A DNA stretch of 64,000 nt from assembly GCA_020746105.1 (NCBI GenBank), contig CM036618.1:11850501-11914500 (forward strand), given 5' to 3'. The stretch is from Trogon surrucura (taxonomy: Eukaryota > Chordata > Aves > Trogoniformes > Trogonidae). The notes under the pieces are model-generated. The model saw only the letters and a program-made list of their open reading frames with translations, was not told where the DNA came from and did not search any database. Each line of letters starts with the position of its first letter. The first letter of the stretch is position 1. Below, in pieces: positions 24,201 to 37,421 of the stretch. The position numbers and the translations under genes were made by a program.

Positions 24201-27200
24201 GCACCTCACATTGCTTCCCTTTGCCATGGGAGGACACCACGGTGTGTTGGGAAATACCATCCAGCCATTACCATGAAACGAGCAACATAATATTTTAGAA
24301 TTAAAATATTTGTTTATTTCCCTCCCCCCCCCGCAAAGGCAACACATTTGGAAAAAGGGAGAAAAACAGTGGTGTAGGTAGGAGGCTGACTGAATTCCTT
24401 GACACGTCACTTCAACACACTTATCAGCTCAGTAATGATGATAATGTCTTATTACTAGTAGTGAGGTAAGTGGCAGAAAGCAGCCAACACTCTTATCAAC
24501 TCCCTTGAGGAGTTTGGAGAGTGACAAAGAAGAAAAATTGTCTTTCTTCTTGCACACAGACCAAATATGATACGTAATCACAGAAAAAGAGAGCACACAA
24601 CAAGCCAGTCTTTGTCAGCTGTCTAATTATAGCTGCAGCCACCTAAACAGCCAGCAACACGCAGTCCTCATTAAATCTGCTCTGCTCAGAAATTATCGTT
24701 AGTGTCCAAAGAAGCTGGGATGGAGACAGACAGGACAGAAGTCATGCAGGGGAAAAATGATTTGAGGAGAGGAACCACTTGGTGGTCTCTCATCTTCTGG
24801 AACTGGTACACTGAAACACTAATATTAGCAGAACCTGTCTGGGGTTTTTTTTCAGCAATTCAGTTTGTGAGTCACCCAGGGATGCCAAGGATGATTATTC
24901 AGCTACTCTCTGCGACACTTTTGAAGTGCTTTCCTGCTGAAAGCTGTCCTTTCCACCTTTTTATGATCATGTTTTCTCTTGCTTTGGCCTCTTTTATGTT
25001 GTTTTGTTCACTGGTAGGAGGTGGGGCTGCCACTCTTGTCAAAACACATGAATAAATAAATAAACCTTCTAGGCATTTAATACCAGGAGTGCTGGGTATC
25101 TATGATCAGAGTAACAGCACTGAAAACAGTAGGTAAACGCATGATAAAACTGGCTAAAAGGGCTGGGAGGTGTTCAGGTGACAATATTACTAGGAGAACT
25201 CAGAGATGCTTTGAAAACACCTTGAAATCCTAGGCACAGAACATTTTGATAGCTATTTTTGAAACACATGATCAGTACATTTTTTTTTCTTCTTTCCATG
25301 TGTCCATTCTCTCTTAGGATTCTCCTGCAGAGAATATCCCTTTCTGAGCTCTTGCTATAATCATCTGTCTTCTGCTTCACTTCTGATCATGTGCAAACCA
25401 GACCTTCAAGTTGTATTAATGATTCGATACAGTAGCAATAACTGAATGATACAGGAATAGATCAAATCAGCATTTTTCTCCTGAAACGGATCTCTGGGGA
25501 ACCATGAGTTTAGAAAGTAACAAAAGCTTCTGCAGAAAAAAAACACCCCCTGTTTTCCTTGGGCTTTAGGCTGTTGAAAAGCAACCTGTAAAAATCCCCT
25601 CAAGTTTTTCTGGAGAAAAGCAAACGACTGTCCGCAGGCAGCTGCCGCCAGGACGGAGGGCTCTTGCTGTGCAGCCGGGAGCAGGCAGAGTGAGGAGGCT
25701 GCTGTTGAGGGGAGAAGGGAAACAAGCTCCTCTCTGCTCCTGCCTCCCTCTCCTCCACCTCTGTCCCAGCTCTGCTGCTCAACAGTGCAGAGTGAAAGGA
25801 AGGGCTCCATCCACTGTCACCTTTCCTCTGTCATTAGGAGCCTGGCAACCATTGCTTCTAGGCTCAGACACCTTCAGCTTTAAATTGAGGGATTCTAGCA
25901 CACTAAATAAGTACCTCTGAGCAGAGGGGTGCCACTCAGAGCTGGAGGGTGTCCACAGGAGCCTTTCTATCTAGAAAAGCACAGATGCACAAAATGTGAC
26001 ATGTAGTACTAATAATTTGCTTCTAGTTATTCTCAAAGACTGATGCAAAGGAGTTTAAATGCTAAATTCATTCTTAGCTGTGCACTGGAGTCGGCACAGT
26101 TAGACCAGGACTGTGTTTGGCAGTGTTTCCATATCCTGCAATTCGGCATGGAGTATGTAATCCTCTGACTGAGGGTTCAGTATGTTTAGTTGTATAACTG
26201 CTAGAACAGATAAAGGATCAGCCAGGCAAACAGTGAAATATGAAAATGGTTCTCGTAAAAACATCCCAGCCTTGGGGCGTGCATCTGCCAAGACTACTCC
26301 GTGGTGACATGAATGGACATAGCATTTAACTACTCTCCAAGAGCAGAGAGGATTACAAGGAGGTGGGGAAAGTAGAAGAAGCCAAAGCAGCGCTGCCAAC
26401 AATAGCAGGTTGCAATACTTAATCTCAGTGCTTGTGCCAATGCGCTTCGAAGCTGCTGTTGTTTTTATGAGGAAAAATGCAGAAAAGACTAATCTGTGTA
26501 TTTATGTCTGTCTGGAAATGTTATAAGTGCCGTGTGGTCATTCTGATTCCAGAACCAATGGGGTCGGTATTCCCAGGATGGGGAGACTTGGACAGGGTGC
26601 CAGAACTCAGCGGCTAAACGTGGGACCGAAAGCAGAGAGAGTGAGTAAATGGAGGGATTCAGTAAAGTGGAAGACAAATCAGGAACCCGCATTTCCAAAT
26701 AACAGGCTCTTCTGGGGCTGTTTCAGCTCAGTGCTACAACTTGTATGCCTTTGAGAAGCTCTAGGTCATCATCTGCAGTCCTTTCATAACAAGCTCCCCT
26801 ATTATGCAATTAATTAGCTCAGTTGTTTTCTGGTAGGACTGTAACTGAAAGTGTGATTTTGCAGAAGTTTATGCCAGTTTATGCTAGAGCAAGCATCCTG
26901 TGTGCCGTAAGTTATAATGATCTCACAGAAAAGTGCAATAAAGGGGAAGTGGTAGCATGAGCTTCTTCCCATGCCAGTATTTCCTGTGTTTGCCAGTATA
27001 TGCCAGTTACTTAGTGTAAGGGGTTGTGGCTTATTATCTACTCTTCTTTCTGTTATCAGCTACAACACAGCACTTCTTAAAAAAAATAATGAGTTTTTAA
27101 TGGTGACTACAGTGGCTTGGTCTTTGGTCCTGTGTCATTCTTTTGACAGTGACAGCAGAAGTTGTTTATGCAGTGCTGATTTCTTCTGGGTGCTAGGATC

Positions 27201-29869
27201 CTTGCACAGACCACAGACATATCACATAGGTTATCCATCAGCATCGATGTAGGGCAGGCTTAATATGACAAATAAGTGCATCCTGTTTCTTATCTGCTGC
27301 AGTTACCACGGGCTGCTGGGCGAACGGGTACTTTGGCCTCAGGTTAAATCACTGGCGACAGAGCAAGAGGGAAACAGGTTTTCTGCTGAATGTTTGAAAG
27401 ATCTGCGGAAGAAGTGGATTTGGATTCATTGGGACATGCATTCCCTGAGGAAAGTGGAAGAATAACATAGATGATTTGCTGCTACTTTGTGCTACTCTTT
27501 GGTTACACACAAATGCAATACACTGATCTGTCTCTCCTATCTGATCCTGCCATGGTAGTCTCCATGCTGTCTAAGGGTTTGTTTGATAATGTGTCTCTGG
27601 TGGTTTGTACGGTTTTGCTTTAATCCAACTAAAGCTTAGCTCTGTTTGACTGGTAGAAGACAGTGACACGTAGGAGTAAGGCTTCTCTGGCTTTCTTTGT
27701 TGGGCAGGACAGATATTTGGCAGCTGAGTTTCCCAGGGACCTAGGGATTAAAGTGAACCTTGAGTTTCTTTTTTACTTAAAAGTCTCTGTCACTCCAAAC
27801 TTGACATTTTTTTTTCTATATAAACTATAAATTACTGCAGGGAAGAAACATTTCCCAGATGATAGTGCTCCATAAATGGTGTTGCAGGATGTCGGTTATC
27901 TGTGATGGGAGTTGCACATCTCCACAATATCTGTGAGATATCTTCTGACAATAAAGTGCTATTTCTAAGAGAAATAGAATGTGTGTGGACAGGTAAGAAG
28001 GTGAAAATTAGCATGATCCTTGCTTAGAATGGGTTTATCTGAACTTCAAGAAAGATTTCTTGGTGAACTGACGTAATCCTGTGCTAATGTGAGCCTTGAA
28101 TTGTTTGTTTCCTTTAGACATATCTGCAAAAGCTTTATCTTGTAATAGCTCTATATCTGTTAATGTTCCTCCATTTTTTAAGGGATGAGAAGAGCATTTT
28201 CACCGTAATAGTGTTATATTTTGATGTTCACTCAGGTTTGTGACCTTCCAGATTAAAATCTGACTGTTTAACGTGATAGTCTTACACAGCAGAAACATGA
28301 TTTTGAAAGTGTCCTGTGCTAATCAGAGTTTCAGCTGAGGTGGAAGACCAAGGCAGTTCCTTTGGAAAAGGAATAGATAACAAGCAATATGAATGTTCAG
28401 CAATGTAGGTGCTTCAAATACAGATTCCCATGTGTTTTGTTGTAACTTGCCTTGATATTTTTGTGAAATCCATTTTTTCCTCATGCTATCTGGACTGAGA
28501 TTTCTCAAAGATATGGGATGGAGAGAAGAAGAAACTGTCCTTAAGATTAAAAAAAAAGAACAGATCAAATAACAAATAAATAACCTTTGTGCTTGTGTAG
28601 TCAGATGCTGATAGTGCGTACTTAAAGCTGTGATATCATACGAAGTTTATCAGAGGGGTTGGAACGCTCATATTGGCATCCACGCCAAATTTCTCCTGGG
28701 CAAATTGCTGTCTGTCCTCCTAAATCATCTTGGCAGTTTCTAATGGAGAAGGAAAAAAGATATGCCACGTGCTGAGGCCCTGGACTGCATTTAGGTTTGG
28801 ACTTATCCGCTGTCTGTGCGTATGGCCCCTGTCTGAGAATGGCAGCACTGACATGCTCTGTGGGTCAGTTGTTCACCGGGCTGATGACTTGGGATGGGTG
28901 ATCAGGGAAGGAATTATGGAGAGGCTCAATGACCCTCAGGTGAGGTGGGAGTTAGCAGATGAAAGTCTTCCTCATCCCTGTTCTAGACACCTGCATGCTG
29001 CTACCGTAAGAGCTCCAACCCTCTCCTGTCTTATTCCTCAGAGGCAGTTGCATTTCACTGGTATTATGGATGGGTGAAATGGCTCTTGCAAGCATGTAGC
29101 ACAAATGACTTGTATGAGTGCCATAGTACACGGAAGAAATGTGAGTCATAAATCATCATTAACATCTGCTGCAAAATGTATCTGTGACCCAGCGGCTGTA
29201 GGTTACTCTGTCAGAGCACTTGACACAGAACCCACGACTGGCGTTTTTTAGTATGTTTGGGACACAAGTCCATAATGATTGATGCTGCTAATGGCTGCTT
29301 TAACAGGCATGTCAGCTTTGGCTTAATGAATTTGTTAATATCAAGCAACTTTCTTCCTCCAAACAATGGTGTTGGTAATTCACAAGCTGTTATTCTTGGA
29401 GCCCTACTTTAACAAAAGCCAGCCTCTCTGTCTTGAATGTTGCTGCTTTCATATTTTATTGCAGAAATTACACCAAAATATTTGGCTTGTCTAATGAGGG
29501 CTTGACGATATAGTATATATTGCTGAAAACGTGTCATCACGTTATTCTTACAAAAATAAACTTTGGTGTTTTTTTTCCTTGTCCACTGGCATCTTGCTAG
29601 TTCAAACTGGGGAATACGGGATGTCTATGTAACTTGTCTAATAATACAAAACAAATGATATGGGTGTAATGCTGGTATTATCAGAGCTACAGAGATCATT
29701 CCTTTGCACTTATGCTGGTTTTCCTCCCTCTTTAGATGTACAGGTTTAGACCGTGGTTGGCATCTGTAGTTTCAGAGGCTTTAGGAACACGAGGTTTGAC
29801 CTCTCTCAATGTCCTTATTAATCCATGTTCTTACATGTGCAAGATCATGCAATTTGTTTTGCAGGAGGC
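21279..29869. other. Unique sequence, no repeats or genes identified
   Basis: About 8.6 kb without a CR1 tail, an unusually long repeat-free run for this window. Open frames are short and overlapping. 24,300-24,335 holds a C-tract, and 25,053-25,065 an ATAAATAAATAAA run. The interval includes one motif-dense stretch, listed separately (24,410-24,690). Confidence 0.4.
24410..24690. promoter_or_regulatory. Candidate conserved non-coding element
   Basis: Dense in short regulatory-like words: CAGCTGTCTAATTATAGCTGCAG (an E-box CAGCTG next to TAATTA), AGTAATGATGATAATG, and several CAGCC/CAGCAAC words. There are no repeats or coding frames. The judgement is by texture only. Confidence 0.2.
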
Positions 29870-29965
29870 CTTTAGGGCCAGGAAAGATTATTGTGGTTAT
29901 CTAATCTGACCTATTTCATTATGGAGGTCACTGAATAGCCCCCACAGGATTTCCTGCAGCTGGGA
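29870..29965 (-). mobile_element. Weak ancient CR1/L3-like 3' remnant (antisense)
   Basis: GGTTATCTAATCTGACCT followed by a CACAGGATTTC-type word resembles the antisense 3' region of the old CR1 group also seen at 43,541. It is short and diverged. Confidence 0.3.
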
Positions 29966-31782
29966 GAGAGAGTACTTGAAGAAAGTTTTCTGTCATGATC
30001 AGAGATGGCTGAAGGCTTTTTGGCAGTGTAGGCAAAATTTCTTTTTAGAGCAGCAGCAGAACGCGTTGTGAAAGGAGAAGGGCTGGAAGGGGCCAGGGGA
30101 AATCAGGAGATGGGGGTAAGGATGCTGGGACCAGCCAGGACGACTCCAGTAAGCAAGCGTGAGATCAGCTTTTGGAGACCATGAGTGTCAAATAGGCTTA
30201 GGAAAGATCACAGAAGACTGCAGACAAAATATGAAGATGATTAAGGTTATTTTTTGGCAGGTATATGATTCAGTCAGAGGTCACAGAGCCAGGTGGTTTG
30301 AAGTAGAAGCTTTTCAGGTAGGAGATATAGAAGAAAGGTCATGGTTTTCAAAGAGGGGATAGAAGTGATGAAACTTTTGGGAGAGGGATAAGTGTGGAGC
30401 CAGAGGGATTTGAGAGACACAGGAAGTTTGAGGGGACTGTCGTTTGAAGCATTAACACCTTGGCTTCCCCCCTTACCCTATCCAACCCCTCCTCCTCTGG
30501 TCTTCCCTTACAGCCTCCCTGCTTTGGAGGGGCATGAGCCCCGCAGCTCCAGCTGTGCTTCACACAGCAGCCGATCCCACCTCTATGTGAGAAACACACT
30601 CCTGTTTCTGCAGTTCTTGTTTATCCCACGACACCTCAGGCAACTGAAGAAAATGGATGGGAAGGAGGGTTGCAGGCAGGCACAGGGCTGGAGGGGAGAC
30701 CTTGGGAGTGGTCCTTTCTGCTTCTGCTGCTGGGAGCATCAGGATGGAGCACGAGCTGCTTCCCACTCCAGCTGTGCCCCACCACTGATCCCAATCCTTC
30801 CCTTGTAGCAGGATCAGGGCATTACCCCAGCATCCATCTGAGCTGTGCTGTGGGTCAGAGGGACCTCTCTTCCTTCTTGCCTCTTCTGGCACTGCATGAG
30901 AAAGTATCTTGTGCATCCCCCCTTCCCACTGCTCTGAGCTCAACCCTACTCACCTGCTGCTGTGATTTGGCTCAGATCTTAAATAAAAGCCGCACAAGTA
31001 GTGGAGAGTCTACCAAGGCCCCTGGGGAGTCATTTCAATGAGCATTGTGAAATACGTACACTGCTTTGTTAGTTTAAATCTATTTACCATCAGAAGCATG
31101 GGAGAGAAAGAAATGAATCAGAAGAAAAGTGCTAATTTTGACAGGACCGATCAACTGCTGGAAAAATGAATGGCAAAGAGGGCTTTTTTCTAGACACAAG
31201 GTTAGAAACACAGAGCAGCAGAGAAGAGAAAAAGCTGACATGAACTGGATTAGGCAGCAAATGAAGGATTGAAGCAGTATATTACGTTGCTACCGTGGAG
31301 GAAAATGAATACCTTCCTCCCAGAGATGAGAGATGAGGAAAGACGTGGATATTTGTTCAGCATAAAGTGCAAAAAGCTGATGGTTGTCCTGTCTGAAAAC
31401 AGGATTGTTGGCTCTGTGAGGGGGAAAGTGTGGAAGAGTTAAGACTTTCAAACCTGGACTGAAGATTTATAAACTGTTCTTGTAAGAAGAAAGGAGGATT
31501 TTGCTTTGATAAACAGAATTTGTCAAATATCATATCTTTTGTGTCCAGTTTGGTATTCTCTCTCCAACACTGTCCCAGACCTGAATTTTCAGAGAAAGTC
31601 AGTATGTTTTGTGTAACACACACAGGGAGTAGCTTAGACCACAAATGGACACCAGTTTTGTTTGCTGGCAACCTCTAATACAGTTGTTGGCTGTGTACTG
31701 TCTCCTTTTTTTCCTAACCGTGCTGCTTGACCTACGAGTGGAAGCAAAGTTAGTGCATTGAGGGCTTTCTGAAGGATAGACA
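29966..31782. other. Unique sequence, GC-richer centre
   Basis: 30,440-30,960 is GC-rich and stays open in several frames on both strands (up to 138 codons). No domain or splice structure supports a gene. The rest is AT-rich and featureless. Confidence 0.4.
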
Positions 31783-32316
31783 TGTAGGCCACATCTGGAA
31801 TATTGTGTCCAGTTCTGGGCCCCTCAGTTCAAGAAGGACAGGGAGCTGCTTGAGAGAGTCCAGCGTAGAGCCACAAAGATGCTGAAGGGAGTAGAGCATC
31901 TCCCTTATGAGGAAAGGCTGAAGGAGCTGGATCTCTTTAGCTTGGAGAAGAGGAGGCTGAGGGGTGACCTCATTAATGTTTATAAATATGTCAAGGGGGA
32001 ATGTCAGGAAGATGGAGCCAGGCTCTTTTCAGCGGCGTCCACTGACAGGACAAGGGGCAATGGGTGGAAGCTGGAACACAGGAGGTTCCATAAAAATATG
32101 AGGAAAAACTTTTTTACTGTGAGGGTGACCGAGCACTGGAACAGGCTGCCCAGGCAGGTTGTGGAATCTCCTTCTCTTGAGACATTCAAAACCCGCCTGG
32201 ACGCGTTCTTGTGCGCTCTACTGTAGGTGATCCTGCTCTGGCAGGGGGGTTGGACTAGATGATCTTTGAGGTCCCTTCCAACCTCTAACATTCTGTGATT
32301 CTGTGATTCTGTGATT
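31783..32316 (+). mobile_element. CR1 LINE, 5'-truncated, with intact ORF2 tail
   Basis: Begins at TGTAGGCCACATCTGGAATA and ends in ATTCTGTGATTCTGTGATTCTGTGATT. The last 115 codons of ORF2 (31879-32226) are uninterrupted, with blocks [20 protein letters not shown] and [20 protein letters not shown], and stop at a TAG straight after FLCALL. The 3' untranslated part carries the CCTGCTCTGGCAGGGGGG hairpin, TTGGACTAGATGATC and the octamer-like terminal repeats. The intact frame indicates modest age. The reverse transcriptase and endonuclease are missing, so it cannot move by itself. It differs from the 7.4/18.4/52.5 kb subfamily at the ORF2 stop. Confidence 0.96.
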
Positions 32317-33819
32317 CCTTCAGGTTCTTTTCACGACACAGAGCAAACCCCACAGAATAACAGGGTAAGAAGAGACCATAAAGCCAGACAATGCTATTAT
32401 TTGTTGGTTGCTGAACTGAGCAAGCCAGAACAAAGGGGTTGCTAACCTAGGAAGTATGGGAGAGCAAAGCAGGGCGCCCCTGTGTCTACTTACCTCGTTT
32501 GTTACTAGTGGAGAGATACAGAAGTATTGTTTTCTCAATGGAAATGAAACTCAGAATGGCTTTTTCTTGAGAACTGATCAGGGTCCTGAGAGAATATTTG
32601 CACAGATTTGTCTCTCAGGAAAGCTGCTGCTGGTTGCAGTGGGTTTCCTCCAGAGAGTGAAGGGAAGGGTGTTTTGGAAAAATCGGGTTACCTACAGTGA
32701 GGAGCTGGGGTCCAGCCAGCTGTTTTGTGTGTGCCGTGGGGCCAGTACACATCTGGATGCACTAGGTGGCAGGGTCTGCCCGTGACAGTGACACAGGCTG
32801 CGGGGGTGATGTTTGCATGGGACAGAGCAGCAGGTGGAGAGCATATTTCCTCGGAGACGCCAAAAACGAGTCCAAAAGATCTCTATCTAAAGATGGTATG
32901 CAATTCATTACCAAATGCAAAACAGCCTGCTTCAGCATAGTTCACTGATGAGCAAGAGACTTTCATTTAGTTGACTGAAAAGGAAAAAGGGGAGTTTTGC
33001 TATCAAAATTTCTGTGAGCCTTGTCTTCAGGTAGAAATGGAACATCATGAGAAGCAGCTTAACGACATCTCCCTCTGCCCCTTTGATATCCACTAAATTT
33101 TAAACTGAATTACTTGTTAGTCTTGAGCAGAGGCTTGTGTTTACTCTCATATCCCGCACTTGACCTGGCAGAAATAGCGTTTGATTCTTCCTTGGAAACT
33201 GTGCTCAACAGCAGTGAACTGCAGGTGCACGCAGACGGAGGGCCTGCTGGCTGGTGGGGACAGGAACTGAGGTCTTCTCCACCAGAAGCCTGGCATTTTT
33301 GAGAAGCCTTGGCCTAGGAGAGGGTTTATATGATGGGAAGGTTGTTAGATATGCTGATGGAAGTTACGAGAGATGAGAGCAAAAGGAGAAATCACATCCT
33401 TGCTTCTACAGAGAGGAATGTTGAAGTGGTGTGATTTGGCTGGAGCTACATGGAAAGTTAAAAACAGGACCAGGACTGGTGCCAAATGAGCTCCCTGGAG
33501 CCCTAAGTTTGAATGGTTCAACCATGTCTGGAGCGAAAGCAGGTGCAAACTGCTTTCTGAGGTATGGGCCAAAGATGTTGACACGGACTGGTGATAAGAA
33601 GATCAAGCTTGGGAATAGCAATAAACCTGATCACAGTGTTTGAATGTGCTTGTCCTGACAGTGTGCTTTGGTGAGGAGACAGCTCCTGTTTCTATCCACC
33701 ATAAGGTACTGTGGTTTTCAGCCTCCTCTCTGCAGATTGCAACAGGTCACACATTAGGTATATGTTTTCTAGATGAGAACCGTACCTCTACTGGCAAAGT
33801 TTTAGGGTCCTGTGAGACC
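32317..33819. other. Unique sequence, nothing identified
   Basis: Mixed composition between two plus-strand CR1 insertions. No open frame has supporting features, and no tandem or inverted repeats were noted. Confidence 0.45.
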
Positions 33820-33919
33820 TTCTATAGGTGATCCTTCTCTGGCAGGGGGGTTGGACTAGATGATCTTTTGAGGTCCCTTCCAGCCCCTAACGTCCTGTGA
33901 TTCTGTGTGATTCTGTGAT
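33820..33919 (+). mobile_element. Extreme 3' end of a CR1 LINE
   Basis: Starts at TTCTATAGGTGATCCTTCTC and contains only the 3' hairpin region, TTGGACTAGATGATC and the terminal ATTCTGTG repeats. It shares the TAGGTGATCC wording of the 31.8 kb copy, so it is probably the same subfamily, truncated to about 100 bases. Confidence 0.94.
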
Positions 33920-36251
33920 CAACAAGGCACAAAAGGCTGAAAACCACCAGTGTTATTGTAGACTTCTCAGTTTGTGCTTCAGAGGTACAAAAGACCCAAA
34001 CCAAAATGTGAATCTTCATTCTCTGTCCCTGTGAGGGACTCCAGAAGGTTTCTTTTATTTTTAAACTGAAAAGACTAACAGCATGAATCCAATCTGGCAT
34101 TTTTCATTTCAGGCAATGACTAAATGTATTTCAGGTCATGACTTCATGTGAACCTCAGATGTTTTGACTTCTATCTGGTAAGCAAATAGTTAAAAAAAAA
34201 CATTGGCAGGTGGTGGACAAGACTCAGACACACTGTCCCTTTATGTATTTTTTTCTGAAGAATCCATCTCTGAAAAGGCAATGTTGCTTTTCCCCACTGC
34301 TAAATTTGCAGAGTATGCTTTCTGTTTCACCTAGGTTGCAGCGCAAATTGGCTTATTCTTTCTCATAACAGCCTCTGGTCTGTTGGTCTTGCTGCACATA
34401 ATTAACTTTGTCTGTCATTATTTGATCCCTCTTCCCACATCACTTGCTGCTTATACCACTGAAATTACAACCATTGTTTAATTTCTTCTGATCTACAGAA
34501 TATTGAAAGAAAGTATTATTTTTCCCTTCAAGATCCATCCTGACCAGAACCTATATTTGGTTTGATATATTTGGACTGACAAACAAAACCACAGGTAAGA
34601 AAAATAAATCTCCAGATACTTTGCCAGGTAAGCAAAGGAGGAAAGTAAAACTGCCCTGTTCCCTGCTTTTTTTCTACTTGTAACTGAAAATGAAACTTTC
34701 AGAGGGCTGTAATTCAGTGGAAGCACCTTATGGCATGTAGTCAAAGGGGCAACATTCATTGCCATGCCTATATTTGAGGACCCTAGAAAGGGGCTATCAA
34801 AGAGAGGGACCTCAGCTTCTCAAGATGGTATGGAGCCAGCTGTGGTGCTTGCTTTTGGTGGAGAATGGAGTGGGGGCTACCTTCCAGATTGTGCTCAGAT
34901 TGTGCAGTGAGAGCTCGGGGTTGCTGTCTCTTCCCAAAGTCTGACTTTCTGCACAGCAGCTCCAGTTCATCAAGGGCTGGGCGAGCTGTACACAGGGATC
35001 GTGCAGGTCCCTCAGCTCATGCCCTGAGCACTGAGTGCTTCCAGTAGAGTCAACTTTTACTGCTTGGAGCCCATAAAAATGCCTTCAGAAAAATTGGCAT
35101 AAAAATTTGGGCAACCTTCCAATGCAAGGGCAAAGCAAATCCTTCCGAGCTGAAGAGCTGCATTTCAGCTGTGTGTGACCGCTTGCGCATTAACTCTACA
35201 CCTCTAGCTTTTTCACTACTTCACTAGATTCTCCTTTCATTGGCAATTGTCCACTCTTTCCTCTCCACTTACTCTAGTTAGCCATGCCTCCTTTTCTTTT
35301 ATTGGCTGATTCCACTTCCCCTACATTCTCTTGCCCACGTTTTTTCAGTCCATCTTTCCTCCAGTGCCTCACCAAGATTGGTTGCCAGTTAGAGTGTTCC
35401 TTTCATTAACAACTTCCAGCACTCATCTTGCCTCCTTCCAGCAGATGAGCCTGGAAGAGGCCAAGGAAAGATGAGGAATGGCAATCCAAGTGCACCAGCA
35501 AAACATGCAAAACTAGCACACATGAATCAGTAAACAGTTTAGCCAACTGTAGCCCCAGGAATGAAAGAGCTCTGGTAATCACAGGAGAGAGTGTTTTTGG
35601 CAGTGTAGGGCAATGAGATCTGGTTAGGTCTTTCCAGGTGCTTGCAACACACAGCTTTATTTCCAAGGGCTCTGTGAGAAGAAGGCACTGAGGAGGGAAA
35701 ATCGACAGTCCAGGGTGATGCATGTCTGTCTACAGGGGAAGAAGACCATTTTCAAGCCCATGTTTACAATGGCCTATCTCTCAATTCAAGAAGCAGTCTG
35801 CTGCCCCAAGAGTAGCCTGAGTTCATATCCAAATACAGCAGGTGGACTTTTCTCTTGTAAGGGCATATTTGTTTCCAGCAATGGTTCCACCAGACACCAG
35901 TCAGCCTTGACTGGGCTGAATTCACTTAGCAAGTACCTCAACTCAATCACTTGTTTTCAGTTTGTCTGGAAAAAAAAAAAAAAAAAAAAAAAGGAAAGAG
36001 AAAAAGAAATCCCAGGAAAAGTGAACATTTCTGAGAATGATGGTTGTTTGCTATTTCGCTTCAATTTTATATGAACTATTTGGGTTGGCTACAGTGGAGC
36101 TGCCAGGTGGCTAAACATGCCGAGTGAGTGTGGTCAGTGCTTGGGACACGCACTGTGCTCAAGGCATCCAAAAAATTACTCCTGACCTTCATTTAGTCTG
36201 CCAATCACTGCAGGCTGCCCTTACATCCCATTTTTCACTAGCCAGTAACAG
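33920..36251. other. Unique sequence with a poly(A) tract
   Basis: No gene was recognised. Three ATTGG words lie at about 35,240, 35,302 and 35,379 (inverted CCAAT boxes). A 23-base A run occurs at 35,970-35,992 and is listed separately. Confidence 0.4.
35970..35992. repeat. Poly(A) run of 23
   Basis: 23 uninterrupted A residues followed by GGAAAGAGAAAAAG. No recognisable retro-copy precedes it on the plus strand, so it is probably a simple repeat rather than a processed-transcript tail. Confidence 0.9.
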
Positions 36252-36583
36252 ATTCATAGAAGTTAGGGGTAGAAAAGACCCGTTAGGTCACGCAGTCTGT
36301 TTCCCCCCTTCCATCCCCTCTGCTCCCTGAAGGTCAGCCCAGGGCTGTTCCCTACAGTGTATTTTCTAGTGCTTTGTCCAGTCTTATTTGAAATGACTCA
36401 AGTGGTGGGGCTGCCAGCAGTTCCCTCTGGGAGCCTATTCCACAGTCTAATGGGCTTCATTGTTAATTTTTTCCTGATTTCCAGCCTAAAATATCCCTCT
36501 ACTAGTTTTGTCCCATTACCCACATACACCACCCTCAACAGTCCCTCTCCTTCCTCCTTGCTAGCAGCACTAGCACTCCACTA
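36252..36583 (-). mobile_element. Ancient CR1-type LINE 3' end (antisense)
   Basis: Words in order match the antisense 3' end of an old CR1 group: TTCATAGAAGTTAGGGGTAG, TTCCCTACAGTGTATTTTCT, TGGGAGCCTATTCCACAGTC, TTTTTCCTGATTTCCAGCCT. The same words recur, diverged, at 37,422. There is no open frame of note. It is much older than the CR1 copies with intact tails. Confidence 0.75.
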
Positions 36584-36804
36584 GCATCAGTTCCCTGAGA
36601 ATTCAAAAGCGTTTTGCAGAACGTAGATGTTATTGCTTCCTTTATAGCCATTGCACAAAGAAATTAAGGAGCTGGGAGAGAAAGTGTGATGACTAGAACC
36701 ATACACAAACCTCACATCTCTTAACTCATTTCATGGCCTTCACAGATAAAAGCCTGTTCTCACCTCTCCAGTCAAATTTATATGCAGGGAGTTGAAAACG
36801 AGCA

Positions 36805-36826
36805 GAGAAGAGAAGAGAAGAGAAGG
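36805..36826. repeat. (AGAGA)n microsatellite
   Basis: Four tandem GAGAA pentamers within AGAGAAGAGAAGAGAAGAGA. Confidence 0.85.
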
Positions 36827-37421
36827 GCAAACCTGAGGTTTTGATACTGATCATAGCAATCGCTTGACACTTCAGTTTATTGTGAAGAAGGCTCAGAATC
36901 TTTCTACTCCAACATCTTCTCCCAAAAAGATTCCTTATTGACGTTTGGACTTAGCAATATCCAGGGCATTTGTTTTGAAGAGGATGAGGCAAGTTGCCAG
37001 TATATTCTGACTAGATAATGTCCCAAATCAAACTTCTGGATGTAAACAGATACCATAGGAGACTGATTCCAGCTCCAAGCTTCACAGCTGTGTCTTGTCT
37101 CTAGTGATACATTGAACCAAAATCCCAGCCTCAAACATTCACTGTATCAGATAGGGGTTTTGAGTCTTGAGCCTCTGTCTGGTCAAAGAAGAGATGGTTT
37201 CTTAAATATCCTTCACCAAATGTTTTCAAAATTGCCCTGACCTTTTGGACCAGGTCTCATTGCCTGGAAGAGCTTTGCAAAGGTGCTTACCGTGTGTCAA
37301 GTTGAACAGTATATATGCTATAACGTGGTCCTAGGTTTATCGTAGCTCTTGTATTAATCCTCTTTGAAGCAATCTCCTGTGGCATGAGACCAACCTGCAA
37401 GGTCCCTTGAGGACTGGGCCC

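Noticed and set aside
30392..31041. Overlapping frames of up to 138 codons on both strands
   Set aside because: Again a GC-rich pocket, with frames mutually overlapping and no recognisable protein content.
32004..32291. 95-codon minus-strand frame
   Set aside because: Antisense shadow of the intact CR1 ORF2 tail at 31,879-32,226.
35970..36010. Poly(A) tail of a processed pseudogene
   Set aside because: No gene-like sequence precedes it on the plus strand and no target-site duplication was seen.
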